Shown here: positions 41,483 to 50,424 of the stretch, one piece after another
How positions within the stretch are numbered: the first letter of the stretch is position 1
How the letters are laid out: every line of letters starts with the position of its first letter
Assembly: GCF_034931045.1 (NCBI RefSeq)
Contig: NZ_JAYGHH010000025.1
Coordinates: 1 to 64,000 of the forward strand
Direction of reading: 5' to 3'
Length of the DNA stretch: 64,000 nucleotides
Source of the DNA: Nodularia sp034931045
GTDB lineage: Bacteria > Cyanobacteriota > Cyanobacteriia > Cyanobacteriales > Nostocaceae
The notes under the pieces: generated by a model
Told to the model about the DNA's origin: nothing
Database searches by the model: none
What the model saw: only the letters and a program-made list of their open reading frames with translations
Translations under genes and position numbers: made by a program

Positions 41483-43194
41483 GCTAATTGCCTATCTAAA
41501 GCTTGGGGATTTAGTTGCACCAACCTGCCATGAATAAAAAGGTAAGTACTAAAGTCCACATGAAGCGGATAGTCATTATTTGAATTAGCACCTGAACCTC
41601 CCATGACGGCAATTTGATCACCTTGTTTGACAACTTGCCCAACACGAACCAAAATTTCTTGTAAGTGTGCGAATGCTTGATAAACTTGATATTTTTTGCC
41701 ACCAAACTCATAACTAACATCTAGTTGAATGTGAACCCGCCTTCCATAACCACCTTCTCTACCTTGTTTTGTGACAGTTCCCCCATACCAAGCCTTCACT
41801 TTTCGGTCAGCCACAACATAATCAATCCCAATATTACGATTGGATGGGGGAAGGACTTTTAATTTATGATCTAAGAAAACAGCTTTTAGTTCTCCTTTGA
41901 GAGCATGACCTTTAGGTTCCATATAACCGCCCGTAATCGTGATGTTACCCAAAAGCGGGTGAGAGAAAACTTGATAATTACTGGGATTAAGTTGATACTC
42001 GGCAATAGTAATAGGAAGATTTAACGCCGGACTAGTGGGATTAAGTAAACCAGCATCTCCATTCACCCAGGTAAGAATAATTCTTTGCCCAGGGGAAATA
42101 AAATTAGGATTTTGAATGTTACGGTTAAGCTTTAGTAGCTGATCTAAAGATATATCATGGCGAGTAGCTATAGCTGAAAGAGTATCGCCAGGTTGCACAA
42201 TATAAATTTCCGGTTCACTATGACTTAATGGTACTGAGTCCGGTATGACATCAATTGAAAAGTTTTTGGCAACCCATGCTTTAAATTTCGGTAAATTGCC
42301 ATCGTTACTATCATCACCAAAAATATTGCCTGGACAAGAAGTTGCAAGAATTTCTTTATGCGCTTTAATATTTTCCTTGGGAATTTTATATTCCGTCATC
42401 AACCACTGAATGAGATTAATTGATGATTTTTCTTGTTCTGCTGTTAATTGCTCTCCTATTTTAGCAACGTGTTCAATCCCAATACTGCTACCATTGGCAT
42501 GGACAGCGTGCCAAGCTTTATCTGCATCTTTGACCATTTGATAAATGTCGCCATTTTTATCAATGAGGTAGTGGGCAGAGACTCTTGATGTAGAATCTGT
42601 AAAATGATTGATAGTGCTTTGTGAAGTTCCTGCGGTGGTGTAGTGAAGGATAATTGTATCAATTTTGTCACCATTGCGACTGCTATAATTAGGGCTTTGG
42701 ATAAAGGCTTTTATTGCTGGTTTACTAACAGGTTCTGCGGTTCCTGGATGGTGATGATTTATATGTCCAGCAGCTGCTAAAAGTTGTTTTCCTTCAGTCA
42801 GTAAATTCAATATTTTGGAAATATAATTACTGTCATTTGCATAAATTGGAGCAATAAAGCCAATAAATTTTTCAGCCGAATCTACATGGTCACGCCATCC
42901 TTTATAGGGTGGACGATCTAAAAAATGCCAGTAACCTTGAATAAATTTATCTAAACTTTCAAATTTACAATACTTCTCTATACCATCATGGGCTTTATAC
43001 TCTACTGGTGTGGCAAATAATTTCATTTCCTCTCGCCATTTCAAACCGCCAAAATTCAGATGCTCGACAGCCAGAATACTTGTTCCTCTAGCAGATTCTA
43101 GAAGCCATTGAGTAAGAGTGATTTCTTTAAGTTGAGGAAATTCAACAGTTTGTTCTGCATAGACTCTTACTAGTTGATTAAAGAGTTCGCTCAT
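41479..43194 (-). CDS. Multi-domain peptidoglycan hydrolase (glucosaminidase, amidase, LysM, M23-like)
   Basis: 571 residues from ATG 43194; the start at 43248 adds 18 residues without support. Domains in order: glucosaminidase/muramidase-like (about 5-145, catalytic Glu in LLESARGTS); amidase_2 (about 165-325), with zinc ligands as in T7 lysozyme (ILHYTTAG His, AHKE His, SCPG Cys); LysM (about 335-380, IYIVQPGDTLSAIATRH); M23-like (about 420-565). In the last domain the first ligand His is Asn (NIGID), and the HLH pair reads PLH, so it is probably inactive or only binding. No signal peptide or membrane segment is seen. It may be an endolysin-like or specially exported enzyme. Confidence 0.85.
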   Translation of the reverse strand: MSELFNQLVRVYAEQTVEFPQLKEITLTQWLLESARGTSILAVEHLNFGGLKWREEMKLFATPVEYKAHDGIEKYCKFESLDKFIQGYWHFLDRPPYKGWRDHVDSAEKFIGFIAPIYANDSNYISKILNLLTEGKQLLAAAGHINHHHPGTAEPVSKPAIKAFIQSPNYSSRNGDKIDTIILHYTTAGTSQSTINHFTDSTSRVSAHYLIDKNGDIYQMVKDADKAWHAVHANGSSIGIEHVAKIGEQLTAEQEKSSINLIQWLMTEYKIPKENIKAHKEILATSCPGNIFGDDSNDGNLPKFKAWVAKNFSIDVIPDSVPLSHSEPEIYIVQPGDTLSAIATRHDISLDQLLKLNRNIQNPNFISPGQRIILTWVNGDAGLLNPTSPALNLPITIAEYQLNPSNYQVFSHPLLGNITITGGYMEPKGHALKGELKAVFLDHKLKVLPPSNRNIGIDYVVADRKVKAWYGGTVTKQGREGGYGRRVHIQLDVSYEFGGKKYQVYQAFAHLQEILVRVGQVVKQGDQIAVMGGSGANSNNDYPLHVDFSTYLFIHGRLVQLNPQALDRQLA

Positions 43195-43831
43195 TTTTAG
43201 TTCTCGTAAAATGTTTAATTTAAGATTAGAATATTTAAATATATACAACTATTAAATTATTATTTAAATTCAGTGAAATATGCTAATATAATTAGCTAAC
43301 AAAAATAATGATTTTTGATGATATGAATGGCTGATCTGTTGAAAAAAAGGTGTTAAATATAATTATTTATGAGCTAGTTTTATTTTTAGTTTTGGGGAAT
43401 CAATTGTCAAATTAATCATATTATTTATTTAGGACTGTAAACAATCCTATTTATTTACCTTTGCACCCATGAGGATTGGTATTTTTATGGAGTTTGGGTG
43501 TTAGCGATCGCCCTGGCTTTGGGCAAATCATAGCTTTGTATATTAGGAGACACAAATCAGAAAGCCAAAAAATGCACCACCTTTAATTTTCATTCTTGGT
43601 AACAATGTCTAATTTACAAGACTTTCAGCCTGAACTGAATCCTATTGAGTTCTGGCATTAGCTGCTGTCTAAATTGACACTTCCTCAGTAGTATGGAAAA
43701 CACCACTGTTTATTTCTCATTAAATATCTGGCGAACGATTTTGTATAAGAATATGGTAATTATGCATTAATCTTTAGAATTAAAATGTTTTGGGATTGTT
43801 GTTGTAGAAACGGAGGGAGGAAACCTAACCA
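43195..43831. other. Intergenic region
   Basis: About 640 bases, very AT-rich near the hydrolase start. One HIP1 site at about 43504. A good SD (GGAGGGAGG) ends it before exbB. No gene or hairpin is convincing. Confidence 0.4.
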
Positions 43832-44599
43832 GTGGATATTTTAGATTTGTTTGAAAAAGGCGGCCCTGCAATGTGGCCCCTGCTTGTTTTGTCAGTTCTG
43901 TCTATAAGTGTGATTTTCGAGCGTCTGTGGTTCTGGTTGCGAATCATGACTCAAGAAAAGGAAATAGTAGATCGTGTCCTCAAAGCTGCCCAGGAGAGTT
44001 GGGAAGTAGCTGCGGATATTGCCAGAAGTGCCAGCCATCAACCTGTGGGGCGGTTTCTTTATGCACCCTTAAGCTACCCGAAACGTGATCCGGAAACCTT
44101 TCGACTAGCATTGGAATCCACCGCCGAAGATGAATTAGCGGGAATGCGCCGGGGTGAGAAGCTTTTAGAAGCCATCATTGCCCTCTCACCTCTGTTGGGA
44201 TTGCTGGGTACGGTTCTGGGTTTAATCCAGTCCTTGCGTTCAATTCGGATTGGCGATTTGGGAACTGAGTCTACAGCCGGTGTCACGACAGGTATTGGTG
44301 AATCTTTAATCAGTACCGCTACTGGATTGATAGTTGCAATTATCAGTTTAGTATTCTATCGCTTATTTCAAAGTTTTGTAGTTGACCAAGTTAAAATTTT
44401 TCGCAAGGCGGGCAACGAAATGGAATTGTTATATCGTCAGTCTCCACCTGACTATGACAAAATTGCCGCAGTCATCGTGGGGGAAGCTTCACGAGAAAGT
44501 ACTGATCCTCCCCGCAAGCGAGAGAAAAAACTGTTTCCTAAACCTCCTGAACCAATGAATACACCTGATTCCTTAGATCCTGTAGATCCTGAGAAATAG
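43832..44599 (+). CDS. exbB: MotA/TolQ/ExbB proton-channel family protein
   Basis: 255 residues, GTG start behind GGAGG. Three membrane segments: about 15-35 (MWPLLVLSVLSISVIFERLW), about 120-140 (LLEAIIALSPLLGLLGTVLG) and about 160-190 (TGIGESLISTATGLIVAIIS). These match the ExbB/TolQ core. The C-terminal 50 residues are charged and Pro-rich. With ExbD it forms an inner-membrane motor that uses proton flow to drive TonB- or TolA-like proteins. exbD follows after 39 bases. The TonB-like gene at 2.8-4.2 kb is a possible client. Confidence 0.88.
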   Translation: MDILDLFEKGGPAMWPLLVLSVLSISVIFERLWFWLRIMTQEKEIVDRVLKAAQESWEVAADIARSASHQPVGRFLYAPLSYPKRDPETFRLALESTAEDELAGMRRGEKLLEAIIALSPLLGLLGTVLGLIQSLRSIRIGDLGTESTAGVTTGIGESLISTATGLIVAIISLVFYRLFQSFVVDQVKIFRKAGNEMELLYRQSPPDYDKIAAVIVGEASRESTDPPRKREKKLFPKPPEPMNTPDSLDPVDPEK

Positions 44600-44638
44600 T
44601 TAAGAATTCCATACTTGAACCAGGCGTAATGTGAAACA

Positions 44639-45223
44639 ATGAAAGTTAATCTGCAAACTCCCGTTGAAGAAACACAAATTCAAATCCTCCCCTTAATTGA
44701 TGTCGTTTTTTGTATTCTGACGTTTTTTTTGTTAGCAGCTTTGCAATTTACTCGACAACAGGCAATTAATATTGATTTGCCCAAAGCTAGTACCAGTACA
44801 GTTTCTGGTATCATGTCACAAAGTGCTATTCAAATTGTCACTATTGATGATGTAGGTGATCTTTATGTAGAGAAACAGCCTGTACAACGAGATCAATTAG
44901 CACAAAGCTTACGTCAATATCTTCAAACCAACCCCGGTGGAACTCTGGTGCTAAACGCATCACGAACAGCAACCTACAACGATGTGATTGAAATATTAGA
45001 CTTGATGCGGCAAGTAGGTGGCGATCGCGTATCTTTAGGAATTATACCAGGCCCATCTCAACTACCCAACGACTCATTTAATCCACCTAATTTTCCCATG
45101 AGTCCAGGAGGATTACCTACATCAGTTCCTGGGGTGAATCCTGATTTCATGTCTCCACCAGCGTTACCCAACGAACTAGCACCTCAAGTGCCTGTAACAC
45201 CTGAAACAACTCCTGCGCCTTAA
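44639..45223 (+). CDS. exbD: ExbD/TolR family protein
   Basis: 194 residues. One membrane segment near the N-terminus (about 17-38, ILPLIDVVFCILTFFLLAAL) contains the conserved proton-pathway Asp (PLIDVVF). A periplasmic ExbD domain follows (about 65-140, IDDVGDLYVEKQPV; TYNDVIEILDLMRQVG). The last 50 residues are Pro/Asn-rich and probably disordered, which is unusual for ExbD and may bind peptidoglycan or a partner. It is the second gene of the exbB-exbD pair. A hairpin follows the stop by 17 bases. Confidence 0.88.
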   Translation: MKVNLQTPVEETQIQILPLIDVVFCILTFFLLAALQFTRQQAINIDLPKASTSTVSGIMSQSAIQIVTIDDVGDLYVEKQPVQRDQLAQSLRQYLQTNPGGTLVLNASRTATYNDVIEILDLMRQVGGDRVSLGIIPGPSQLPNDSFNPPNFPMSPGGLPTSVPGVNPDFMSPPALPNELAPQVPVTPETTPAP

Positions 45224-45240
45224 CGTTGAGGATAGATGAG

Positions 45241-45268
45241 CAAGGGGAATTTTTATCTTCCCTTGTTT
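45241..45268 (+). terminator. Hairpin after exbD
   Basis: Arms CAAGGGGAA and TTCCCTTG with one bulge and an 8-base loop, followed by TTTC. A likely but weak terminator of exbB-exbD. Confidence 0.5.
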
Positions 45269-45369
45269 CATCTTCTACTGACAACTGACAACTGATAACT
45301 GATATAGCACTACGCATATAAGTTAGGACATTGTTGATTGCTAAAAGCCTTGAGCTAACTTGGTTTCTA

Positions 45370-45400
45370 CTCAGAACTCAGCACTCAGCACTCAGCACTT
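45370..45400. repeat. Heptamer tandem repeat
   Basis: About four copies of the unit CTCAGCA or CTCAGAA, which is the reverse complement of the TGCTGAG repeats at 5474, 8342 and 34184. It sits in the 340-base spacer between exbD and the holin-like gene; no other feature is seen there. Confidence 0.8.
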
Positions 45401-45564
45401 TGCTATAACTGATTTAAGCTAAAGCTAAAGATATCCCGAATAAATTCTGTTTAGATAAAAATATCTGTTAATTTTATAAATAATTGGTTAAGCTTCAAAA
45501 ATTTCTTGATAGCCGGACTTAGTAATTTAGCGCCAATCACCGTTCGCGTTTCAAGGTTTGTGGC

Positions 45565-45927
45565 ATGAATATTGTGACGCTTTTAATTGTTTGGGTAGTA
45601 ACATCTATCAGCTTGTTAATTATTAGTAAGCTGCCCTTTGGAGTTGAAGTTGACTCTCCACAAAAAGCCTTTTTATCGGCGGCAGTTCTCGGTATTATCA
45701 CAGCAATAGTGAGACCAGTTTTAAGCCTCATATTTACATTACCAAACTTGCTGACCTTTGATTTGCTATCCAGCATTTTCACATTTATGATTGCTGTTGT
45801 GTGTTTTAGTCTTGCAGCTTGGTTAGTGGAGGGGTTCCGCCTACGTTTTGGGATCTGGAGTGCTGTACTAGGAGCTTTTGCCCTAACTATTATCAACAGC
45901 CTGATTTACAAATTACTAGGTGTGTAA
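45565..45927 (+). CDS. Phage holin-family (PF04020-like) membrane protein
   Basis: 120 residues with four hydrophobic helices: about 1-22, 33-53, 58-85 and 92-117. The pattern GIITAIVRPVLSLIFTLP followed by LTFDLLSSIFTFMI matches the YvlD/holin_4_2 family, which is widespread in bacterial chromosomes and usually not part of a phage. Function unknown, perhaps envelope stress. It stands alone. Heptamer repeats follow its stop. Confidence 0.8.
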   Translation: MNIVTLLIVWVVTSISLLIISKLPFGVEVDSPQKAFLSAAVLGIITAIVRPVLSLIFTLPNLLTFDLLSSIFTFMIAVVCFSLAAWLVEGFRLRFGIWSAVLGAFALTIINSLIYKLLGV

Positions 45928-45933
45928 ATAATT

Positions 45934-45964
45934 GCTAATTCGTAGTTCGTAATTCGTAATTAAT
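45934..45964. repeat. Heptamer tandem repeat
   Basis: Units of TAATTCG and TAGTTCG, the reverse complement of the array at 18-110. A further degenerate stretch of ATTACGAATTACGAG type is at about 46020-46050. Confidence 0.75.
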
Positions 45965-46052
45965 TCAGGTGACAACTCCTCAATCTATTTATGGAAAAAA
46001 TTAAATTTCTTCCGTCGATAACAATTACGAATTACGAGTTATCAATTACGCA

Positions 46053-46754
46053 TTATTCAGTTGGGGGAGCAACTGTATTACTTGTTTGTTGTTGACGCTG
46101 TTCACGTTTTTTGCGGTCAGCCGAGAGCATATCTGCCATAACTATGAGCGCTTGAGCCATCTTTTCTAGGTTAGAACTGTATAGTTCTAAATCCTTGCTG
46201 AGTTTTTCGTCAGATAGATGTAAGCCAGTCGCAATAGCTTTGAATGCCTCAGTCCGTCGCTTGTCATCCTTGACTAATTCTGGATCAGACTGTTCTAACA
46301 ACGTGAATAAACCAACAGCAAATAAGCGGCTGTATTTAAACTCAGGATTGTTAGCGATCGCTTGCAATTGTACCTGCAAATCAGGATCGCGATCTAAATG
46401 AGTGGTTTGGCTTAACCAGTCAATTAAATCACTTACTGGTAGGTGTTGAGCCAAAGTTTGTAGCCGTTCAGCATCCTGGCGGTAGCGTTGCGGATCTTGC
46501 TCTAAAGCCTGACATAAGGACTGGAAAATTGATTCCTGATCCTGTTCTGGCAGGTAGCCTTCCATAAAGCGGTCAAAACTTGTGACGACACCCAAGGCAT
46601 AAATTGGATTGTAGGTAAAACCGCTATTGACTGATAGTAGATGCATTTCTACCATCAACTCTTCTACTACCCGACGATAAATTGTGTTAATTGGCCGGGT
46701 GTGCAGGGAGTAAAAAGCTCGTTTTGTATCTGAAACAGTACGGACGTTATTCAC
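46053..46754 (-). CDS. thf1: Photosystem II biogenesis protein Psp29/Thf1
   Basis: 233 residues, all helical. The start NNVRTVSDTKRAFYSLHTRPINTIYRRVVEELMVEMHLL (seen in parts as TVSDTKRAFY and HTRPINTIYRR) and YNPIYALGVVTSFDRFMEGY are the hallmarks of Psb29/Thf1. The protein is needed for normal photosystem II assembly and repair, and helps control FtsH complexes in the thylakoid. The C-terminus is a coiled coil rich in Lys/Arg/Gln. The start codon is GTG. It diverges from cpcT across about 90 bases, so a shared promoter region is likely, fitting joint control by light. Confidence 0.92.
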   Translation of the reverse strand: MNNVRTVSDTKRAFYSLHTRPINTIYRRVVEELMVEMHLLSVNSGFTYNPIYALGVVTSFDRFMEGYLPEQDQESIFQSLCQALEQDPQRYRQDAERLQTLAQHLPVSDLIDWLSQTTHLDRDPDLQVQLQAIANNPEFKYSRLFAVGLFTLLEQSDPELVKDDKRRTEAFKAIATGLHLSDEKLSKDLELYSSNLEKMAQALIVMADMLSADRKKREQRQQQTSNTVAPPTE

Positions 46755-46847
46755 AAATAAAATGTTAAGAATGTTAAGGGCGACGTTATTATATTTTGTC
46801 GCTTAAAGGCTAGTTTGCCAAGTTCAGGTTTCCGATCAGTGTCATCT

Positions 46848-47444
46848 ATGAGTTTTGCGCCAAATTTAATTACTCTGGGTAAGTATTTAGCCGGTAAGTT
46901 TGATAATCGAGAACAAGCTTTGGCAGATTCCGTTTGGTTTGTCCATCTCCATCTTTGGCAAAGACCAGTAAATCTGTTTACAGAAGACAGTATCACCTTG
47001 TTTGCCGAGCAAGCTAATATTGTCAATTTAGACCATCCCTATCGCCAGCGAATTATGCGATTAATGCCAGGGAGCGGCTCTGATACACCCTTGCAGGTAC
47101 AATATTATATGTTTAAAGATCCCAGTGCCTTCAGTGGTGCAGGAGACAATCCGGCTTTGCTTAAAACATTGACCGCAGATCAATTAGATTTACTACCAGG
47201 CTGCATTCTCACAGTTAGCCAACAAACACTAGCTGCAAACAAATATAAGTTTACTGCTACTCAACCACCAAATAGTCGTTGCTGCTTTACTTATCTCAAC
47301 AAAATTGTCCAAGTTTCCTTGGGATTTGAAGCCACAGACGCAGAATTTAACAGCTACGACCAAGGAATTGACTCGGATACTGGGAAAGCAACCTGGGGAG
47401 CAATTTTAGGGCCTTATCGCTACACCAGGCGAGAACAATATTGA
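46848..47444 (+). CDS. cpcT: CpcT/CpeT-family phycobiliprotein lyase
   Basis: 198 residues from ATG 46848; a TTG at 46815 is less likely. Motifs of the CpcT family are clear: LGKYLAGKFDNREQALAD, HLHLWQRPV, PYRQRIMRL, LPGCILTV and GPYRYTRREQY at the end. CpcT attaches phycocyanobilin to Cys-153 of the phycocyanin beta subunit. Length is normal. It is cytosolic, next to the divergent thf1, which also serves the photosynthetic apparatus. Confidence 0.9.
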   Translation: MSFAPNLITLGKYLAGKFDNREQALADSVWFVHLHLWQRPVNLFTEDSITLFAEQANIVNLDHPYRQRIMRLMPGSGSDTPLQVQYYMFKDPSAFSGAGDNPALLKTLTADQLDLLPGCILTVSQQTLAANKYKFTATQPPNSRCCFTYLNKIVQVSLGFEATDAEFNSYDQGIDSDTGKATWGAILGPYRYTRREQY

Positions 47445-47613
47445 AGTCCACTGAAGAGGCAGAAGAGAAGGGGGCAGGGAGCGGGGAGAGCGAAGATGCT
47501 GACACCCACATCCCACAGGTGGATAACTTTACGTATATGCCTGTATGGCCGATCTTTTAACGCCATGGTAGTCGGACGAATCATTAAAACTCAAAACTCA
47601 GCACTCGGTGTCC

Positions 47614-47668
47614 GGGCGGGTTTACTAAAGATTTCGACAAACCACAGATTCACTGCTTCAACCCGCCC
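47614..47668. repeat. Inverted repeat in spacer
   Basis: Arms GGGCGGGTT (47614-47622) and AACCCGCCC (47660-47668) around a 37-base loop. GC-rich arms of this kind are dispersed in Nostoc-like genomes. It follows a copy of the G-rich low-complexity repeat (47462-47492) and ends 15 bases before the stop of the minus-strand STAS gene, so it may act as a terminator for that gene. Confidence 0.65.
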
Positions 47669-47683
47669 TTACCCATTCAGCAC

Positions 47684-48052
47684 TCAGCTGGCTATACTAC
47701 GGGGTACACCTTCTAAAGCTTCCTCTTGGGTTTCAAAGATTTCAAAGACTGTATCCATCATTGTCACCTCAAATACAAGTTTTGCTTCTGGATGTACATT
47801 GCAAATGCGGAAACTGCCCTTAACTTTATCAGCATCACGCATCCCCGCCACCAAAGACGTAAGACCGGAACTATCAATAAAATTTACCTGACCGAGATTC
47901 ACAACAACATGGCGACTGAGTTTGGAAATACATTCCTGTAACTTTAGACGAAATTGCCAAGCCGTGGTAATGTCTAAGCGTCCTGATGGTGTTAAGACAA
48001 TAACGGTATTGTCGTCTTGGGTTGTATAGGTGGTTTGTTCTATTTGAATCAC
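47684..48052 (-). CDS. STAS-domain anti-sigma-factor antagonist
   Basis: 122 residues from the GTG at 48052, which has GGAGG four bases upstream; a GTG at 48070 lacks an SD. The fold is SpoIIAA-like: LTPSGRLDITTAWQFRLKLQ, then VVVNLGQVNFIDSSGLTSLV with the phosphorylatable Ser in DSSGL. Such proteins bind an anti-sigma or kinase-type partner in their unphosphorylated state and release a regulator. No partner kinase or phosphatase is adjacent. It is a single-gene unit. Confidence 0.88.
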   Translation of the reverse strand: MIQIEQTTYTTQDDNTVIVLTPSGRLDITTAWQFRLKLQECISKLSRHVVVNLGQVNFIDSSGLTSLVAGMRDADKVKGSFRICNVHPEAKLVFEVTMMDTVFEIFETQEEALEGVPRSIAS

Positions 48053-48274
48053 TAAGCCTCCCCGTGGCACTAATTTAAATGTATAGCCGTAGTCATATCG
48101 CTTAGGACAATGCTAATCGCTCAAAGGATTGAATTACTCAGAACTCCTGCGATTGCCTCTGGCGCGGCTTTGCCGATCACGGTGGATATTTTCTGAGTTT
48201 TGGCCTTAGGTCCCAGTGATGCCCCATCGGTGACATTTAGTAGTTTAACTTACCACAACACTGATGAGTAGCTT

Positions 48275-49318
48275 TTAAGCACTTGGTGTCCAATTTACCC
48301 AATCTTGAGGTTTGAGAAAGGTTTCATACAACTCGGCTTCTGGAGTGTTGGGTTCTGGCTGATAACCGTACTCCCAACGCACTAAAGGCGGTAAAGACAT
48401 CAAAATAGATTCTGTGCGTCCGTTGGTTTGGAGTCCAAAAATTGTGCCTCGGTCATAAACCAAATTAAATTCTACATACCTACCGCGACGATACAGTTGG
48501 AAATTCCGTTCGCGATCGCCATATTCAGTTCCTCGTCGCCGTTCCACAATGGGCGTGTATGCAGGCAAAAATGCTCTACCACAATCTTGCACCAAAGCAA
48601 ATAAATCTTCCCAAGTGCGGGGTGCTGGTACGCCCACTTCGTGACTATAAATAGCTGCCTCTCCCTTGGAATCAGAACCGCGATATAACTGACCCTGGCC
48701 ATCTTGGTAATCCAAAAATAGACCACCAACACCCCGGTTTTCGTCCCGATGCTTCAAGTAAAAATATTCATCACACCAGCGCTTAAACACTGGGTAATAC
48801 TCTGGGTGATGTTGGTCGCAAGCCTGCTTAAGTGTGTTGTGAAAATGCTTGGCATCCTCAGCAAAGGGATAATAAGGTGTCAAATCAGCACCACCACCAA
48901 ACCACCAGACTGGCCCCGCTTCAAAATAGCGGTAATTCAGGTGAACTGTAGGGACATAAGGATTGCGTGGATGTAGCACCAAAGAAGTACCCGTAGCATA
49001 AAACCCATGTCCTGCGGCTTCTGGACGTTGGGCTAAAATTGAGGGGGGTAACTGAGAACCCCAAACTTCAGAAAAATTTACACCAGCTTGTTCAAATACT
49101 GCCCCATCACGCAGCACACGCGATCGCCCGCCACCTCCTTCTGGACGTTCCCAACTATCTTCGTGAAACTTACCTACACCATCTAGTGCTGCCAATTTAT
49201 CGGTAATTTCGTCTTGTAGCTGTTTCATAAACTGACTGACTCTGGGCTGAGAGTCAGTTCCAGGTAAAAACTTGGATGGTGTTGTTTCTACAGTTGGCGT
49301 TTGCGAGTTGGTCAACAT
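48275..49318 (-). CDS. hemF: Oxygen-dependent coproporphyrinogen III oxidase
   Basis: 347 residues. Family signatures are strong: WERPEGGGGRSRVL, GVNFSEVWG, LVLHPRNPYVPTVHLNYRYF, WWFGGGADLTPYY, HRDENRGVGGLFLDY and FNLVYDRGTIFGLQTNGR. The enzyme oxidatively decarboxylates coproporphyrinogen III to protoporphyrinogen IX for heme, chlorophyll and bilin synthesis. It is cytosolic and uses O2. Normal length. The gene is monocistronic with a 390-base spacer upstream. The heme chaperone HemW is at 28 kb. Confidence 0.96.
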   Translation of the reverse strand: MLTNSQTPTVETTPSKFLPGTDSQPRVSQFMKQLQDEITDKLAALDGVGKFHEDSWERPEGGGGRSRVLRDGAVFEQAGVNFSEVWGSQLPPSILAQRPEAAGHGFYATGTSLVLHPRNPYVPTVHLNYRYFEAGPVWWFGGGADLTPYYPFAEDAKHFHNTLKQACDQHHPEYYPVFKRWCDEYFYLKHRDENRGVGGLFLDYQDGQGQLYRGSDSKGEAAIYSHEVGVPAPRTWEDLFALVQDCGRAFLPAYTPIVERRRGTEYGDRERNFQLYRRGRYVEFNLVYDRGTIFGLQTNGRTESILMSLPPLVRWEYGYQPEPNTPEAELYETFLKPQDWVNWTPSA

Positions 49319-49707
49319 AGATTCCCGAACCTAAATTACAATTTTTCAAAAAGCCACAAATTAATTAATTTAAACATTTGTGGGTGATAAAAACGAATAA
49401 TCAGGCTGAATTTGCCTAATTTACTTTTTTCTTAGTTGTGAGCATTTCCGTCATGAATGGGTATGACTAAAGTTATTTTCCCTCAAATGCGTATAGGCTT
49501 GTATATTGACTGAATTTTATTTGTACTTCTTGATGTAAACATTCTGGTATCAATACCAAACTCTGGCTAATTAGTCTAGTTAGCAAGCTATCGTGTACAC
49601 CGTAGAGTTAGCAAGTCTCTACTTTGAGACATTGATCAGGTATTGTAATCCAGGGTACTCACCATACCAGAGTTATCGGCAAGTGCATAGCGAGGAGGAT
49701 TAGGCAG
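49319..49707. other. Intergenic region between divergent hemF and SRPBCC genes
   Basis: About 390 bases that should hold both promoters. A direct repeat GTTAGCAAG occurs at about 49578 and 49607. AGGAGG sits about 10 bases before the ATG of the next gene. Nothing else is recognisable. Confidence 0.4.
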
Positions 49708-50214
49708 ATGCGAAGTTGGTTATCCAAATACATCCACCGCAAACATCGTCGGTTTTGCGCTTCTTTGGTCAATACCTATCGAGAAATTAGTTCGGCTTCA
49801 GTCGATGAAATGTGGCTAAAGGTAGTTGACTTAACAGACGTTTCCTGGCATCCACTGCTCAAAAGTACCAATGTTCCCTATGGATTAGTACCCAAACCCG
49901 GATTGATTTACCAAGCGGTAACAAGGTTTTCACCCATTCCCATCAGAATTTTTGTAGAACGTGTGAAACCTAACGAAATGTTAAGTATTCGGGTCATGGC
50001 GATTCCTGGAATAGAAGAACGGGTGACTTACCGAGTCGAGTCCACAGTGTGTGGAACTTGTTTATCTTATTCAGTCACCCTCCGGGGTTGGCTATCGCCC
50101 CTGATTTGGTCATTATCCCGCCCTTATGCAGACCGTGTGGCACGTTCTTTAGTAGAGTATGTAGAAAACACCGCATTGCAAACAGTGCCAGGAAAGAAGA
50201 AAGCACTTTTTTAG
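49708..50214 (+). CDS. SRPBCC-family protein
   Basis: 168 residues with a START/Bet v1-like pattern: SASVDEMWLKVVDLTDVSWHPL, then alternating strands IFVERVKPNEMLSIRVM and ERVTYRVESTVCGTCLSYSV, and a long C-terminal helix VARSLVEYVENTAL. The N-terminus is basic (KYIHRKHRRFCASL). The family binds lipids or other hydrophobic ligands; the ligand here is unknown. Strong SD. Unlike the SRPBCC gene at 9 kb it has no kinase partner. G-rich repeats follow the stop. Confidence 0.75.
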   Translation: MRSWLSKYIHRKHRRFCASLVNTYREISSASVDEMWLKVVDLTDVSWHPLLKSTNVPYGLVPKPGLIYQAVTRFSPIPIRIFVERVKPNEMLSIRVMAIPGIEERVTYRVESTVCGTCLSYSVTLRGWLSPLIWSLSRPYADRVARSLVEYVENTALQTVPGKKKALF

Positions 50215-50229
50215 GTAGTGGGGAGTGGG

Positions 50230-50340
50230 GGGAGAAGAGGCAGGGGGGCAGGGTGCAGGGTGCAGGGGGGAGAAGAGGCAGGGGGCAGGGTGCAGGGGGG
50301 AGAAGAGGCTAACTTCCCAATGACTAATGACCAATGACTA
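50230..50340. repeat. Dispersed G-rich low-complexity repeat, copy 2
   Basis: GGGAGAAGAGGCAGGG/GTGCAGGG units, about 47 bases identical to the copy at 33351, with an internal duplication and the same tail TAACTTCCCAATGACTAATG. It separates the SRPBCC and mrp genes. Confidence 0.8.
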
Positions 50341-50424
50341 CTGAGTTCCAAAGAAAGTTAAGATCATGGTAGATGATAATAAAACTTTCTTAAATTTTGT
50401 TACGGCAGTAACAGTGAAAAAAGT

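Noticed and set aside
45565..45927. Holin-like gene as evidence of a prophage with the nearby lysin
   Set aside because: The family is widespread in bacterial chromosomes, the lysin gene is over 2 kb away on the other strand, and no phage structural genes are present.
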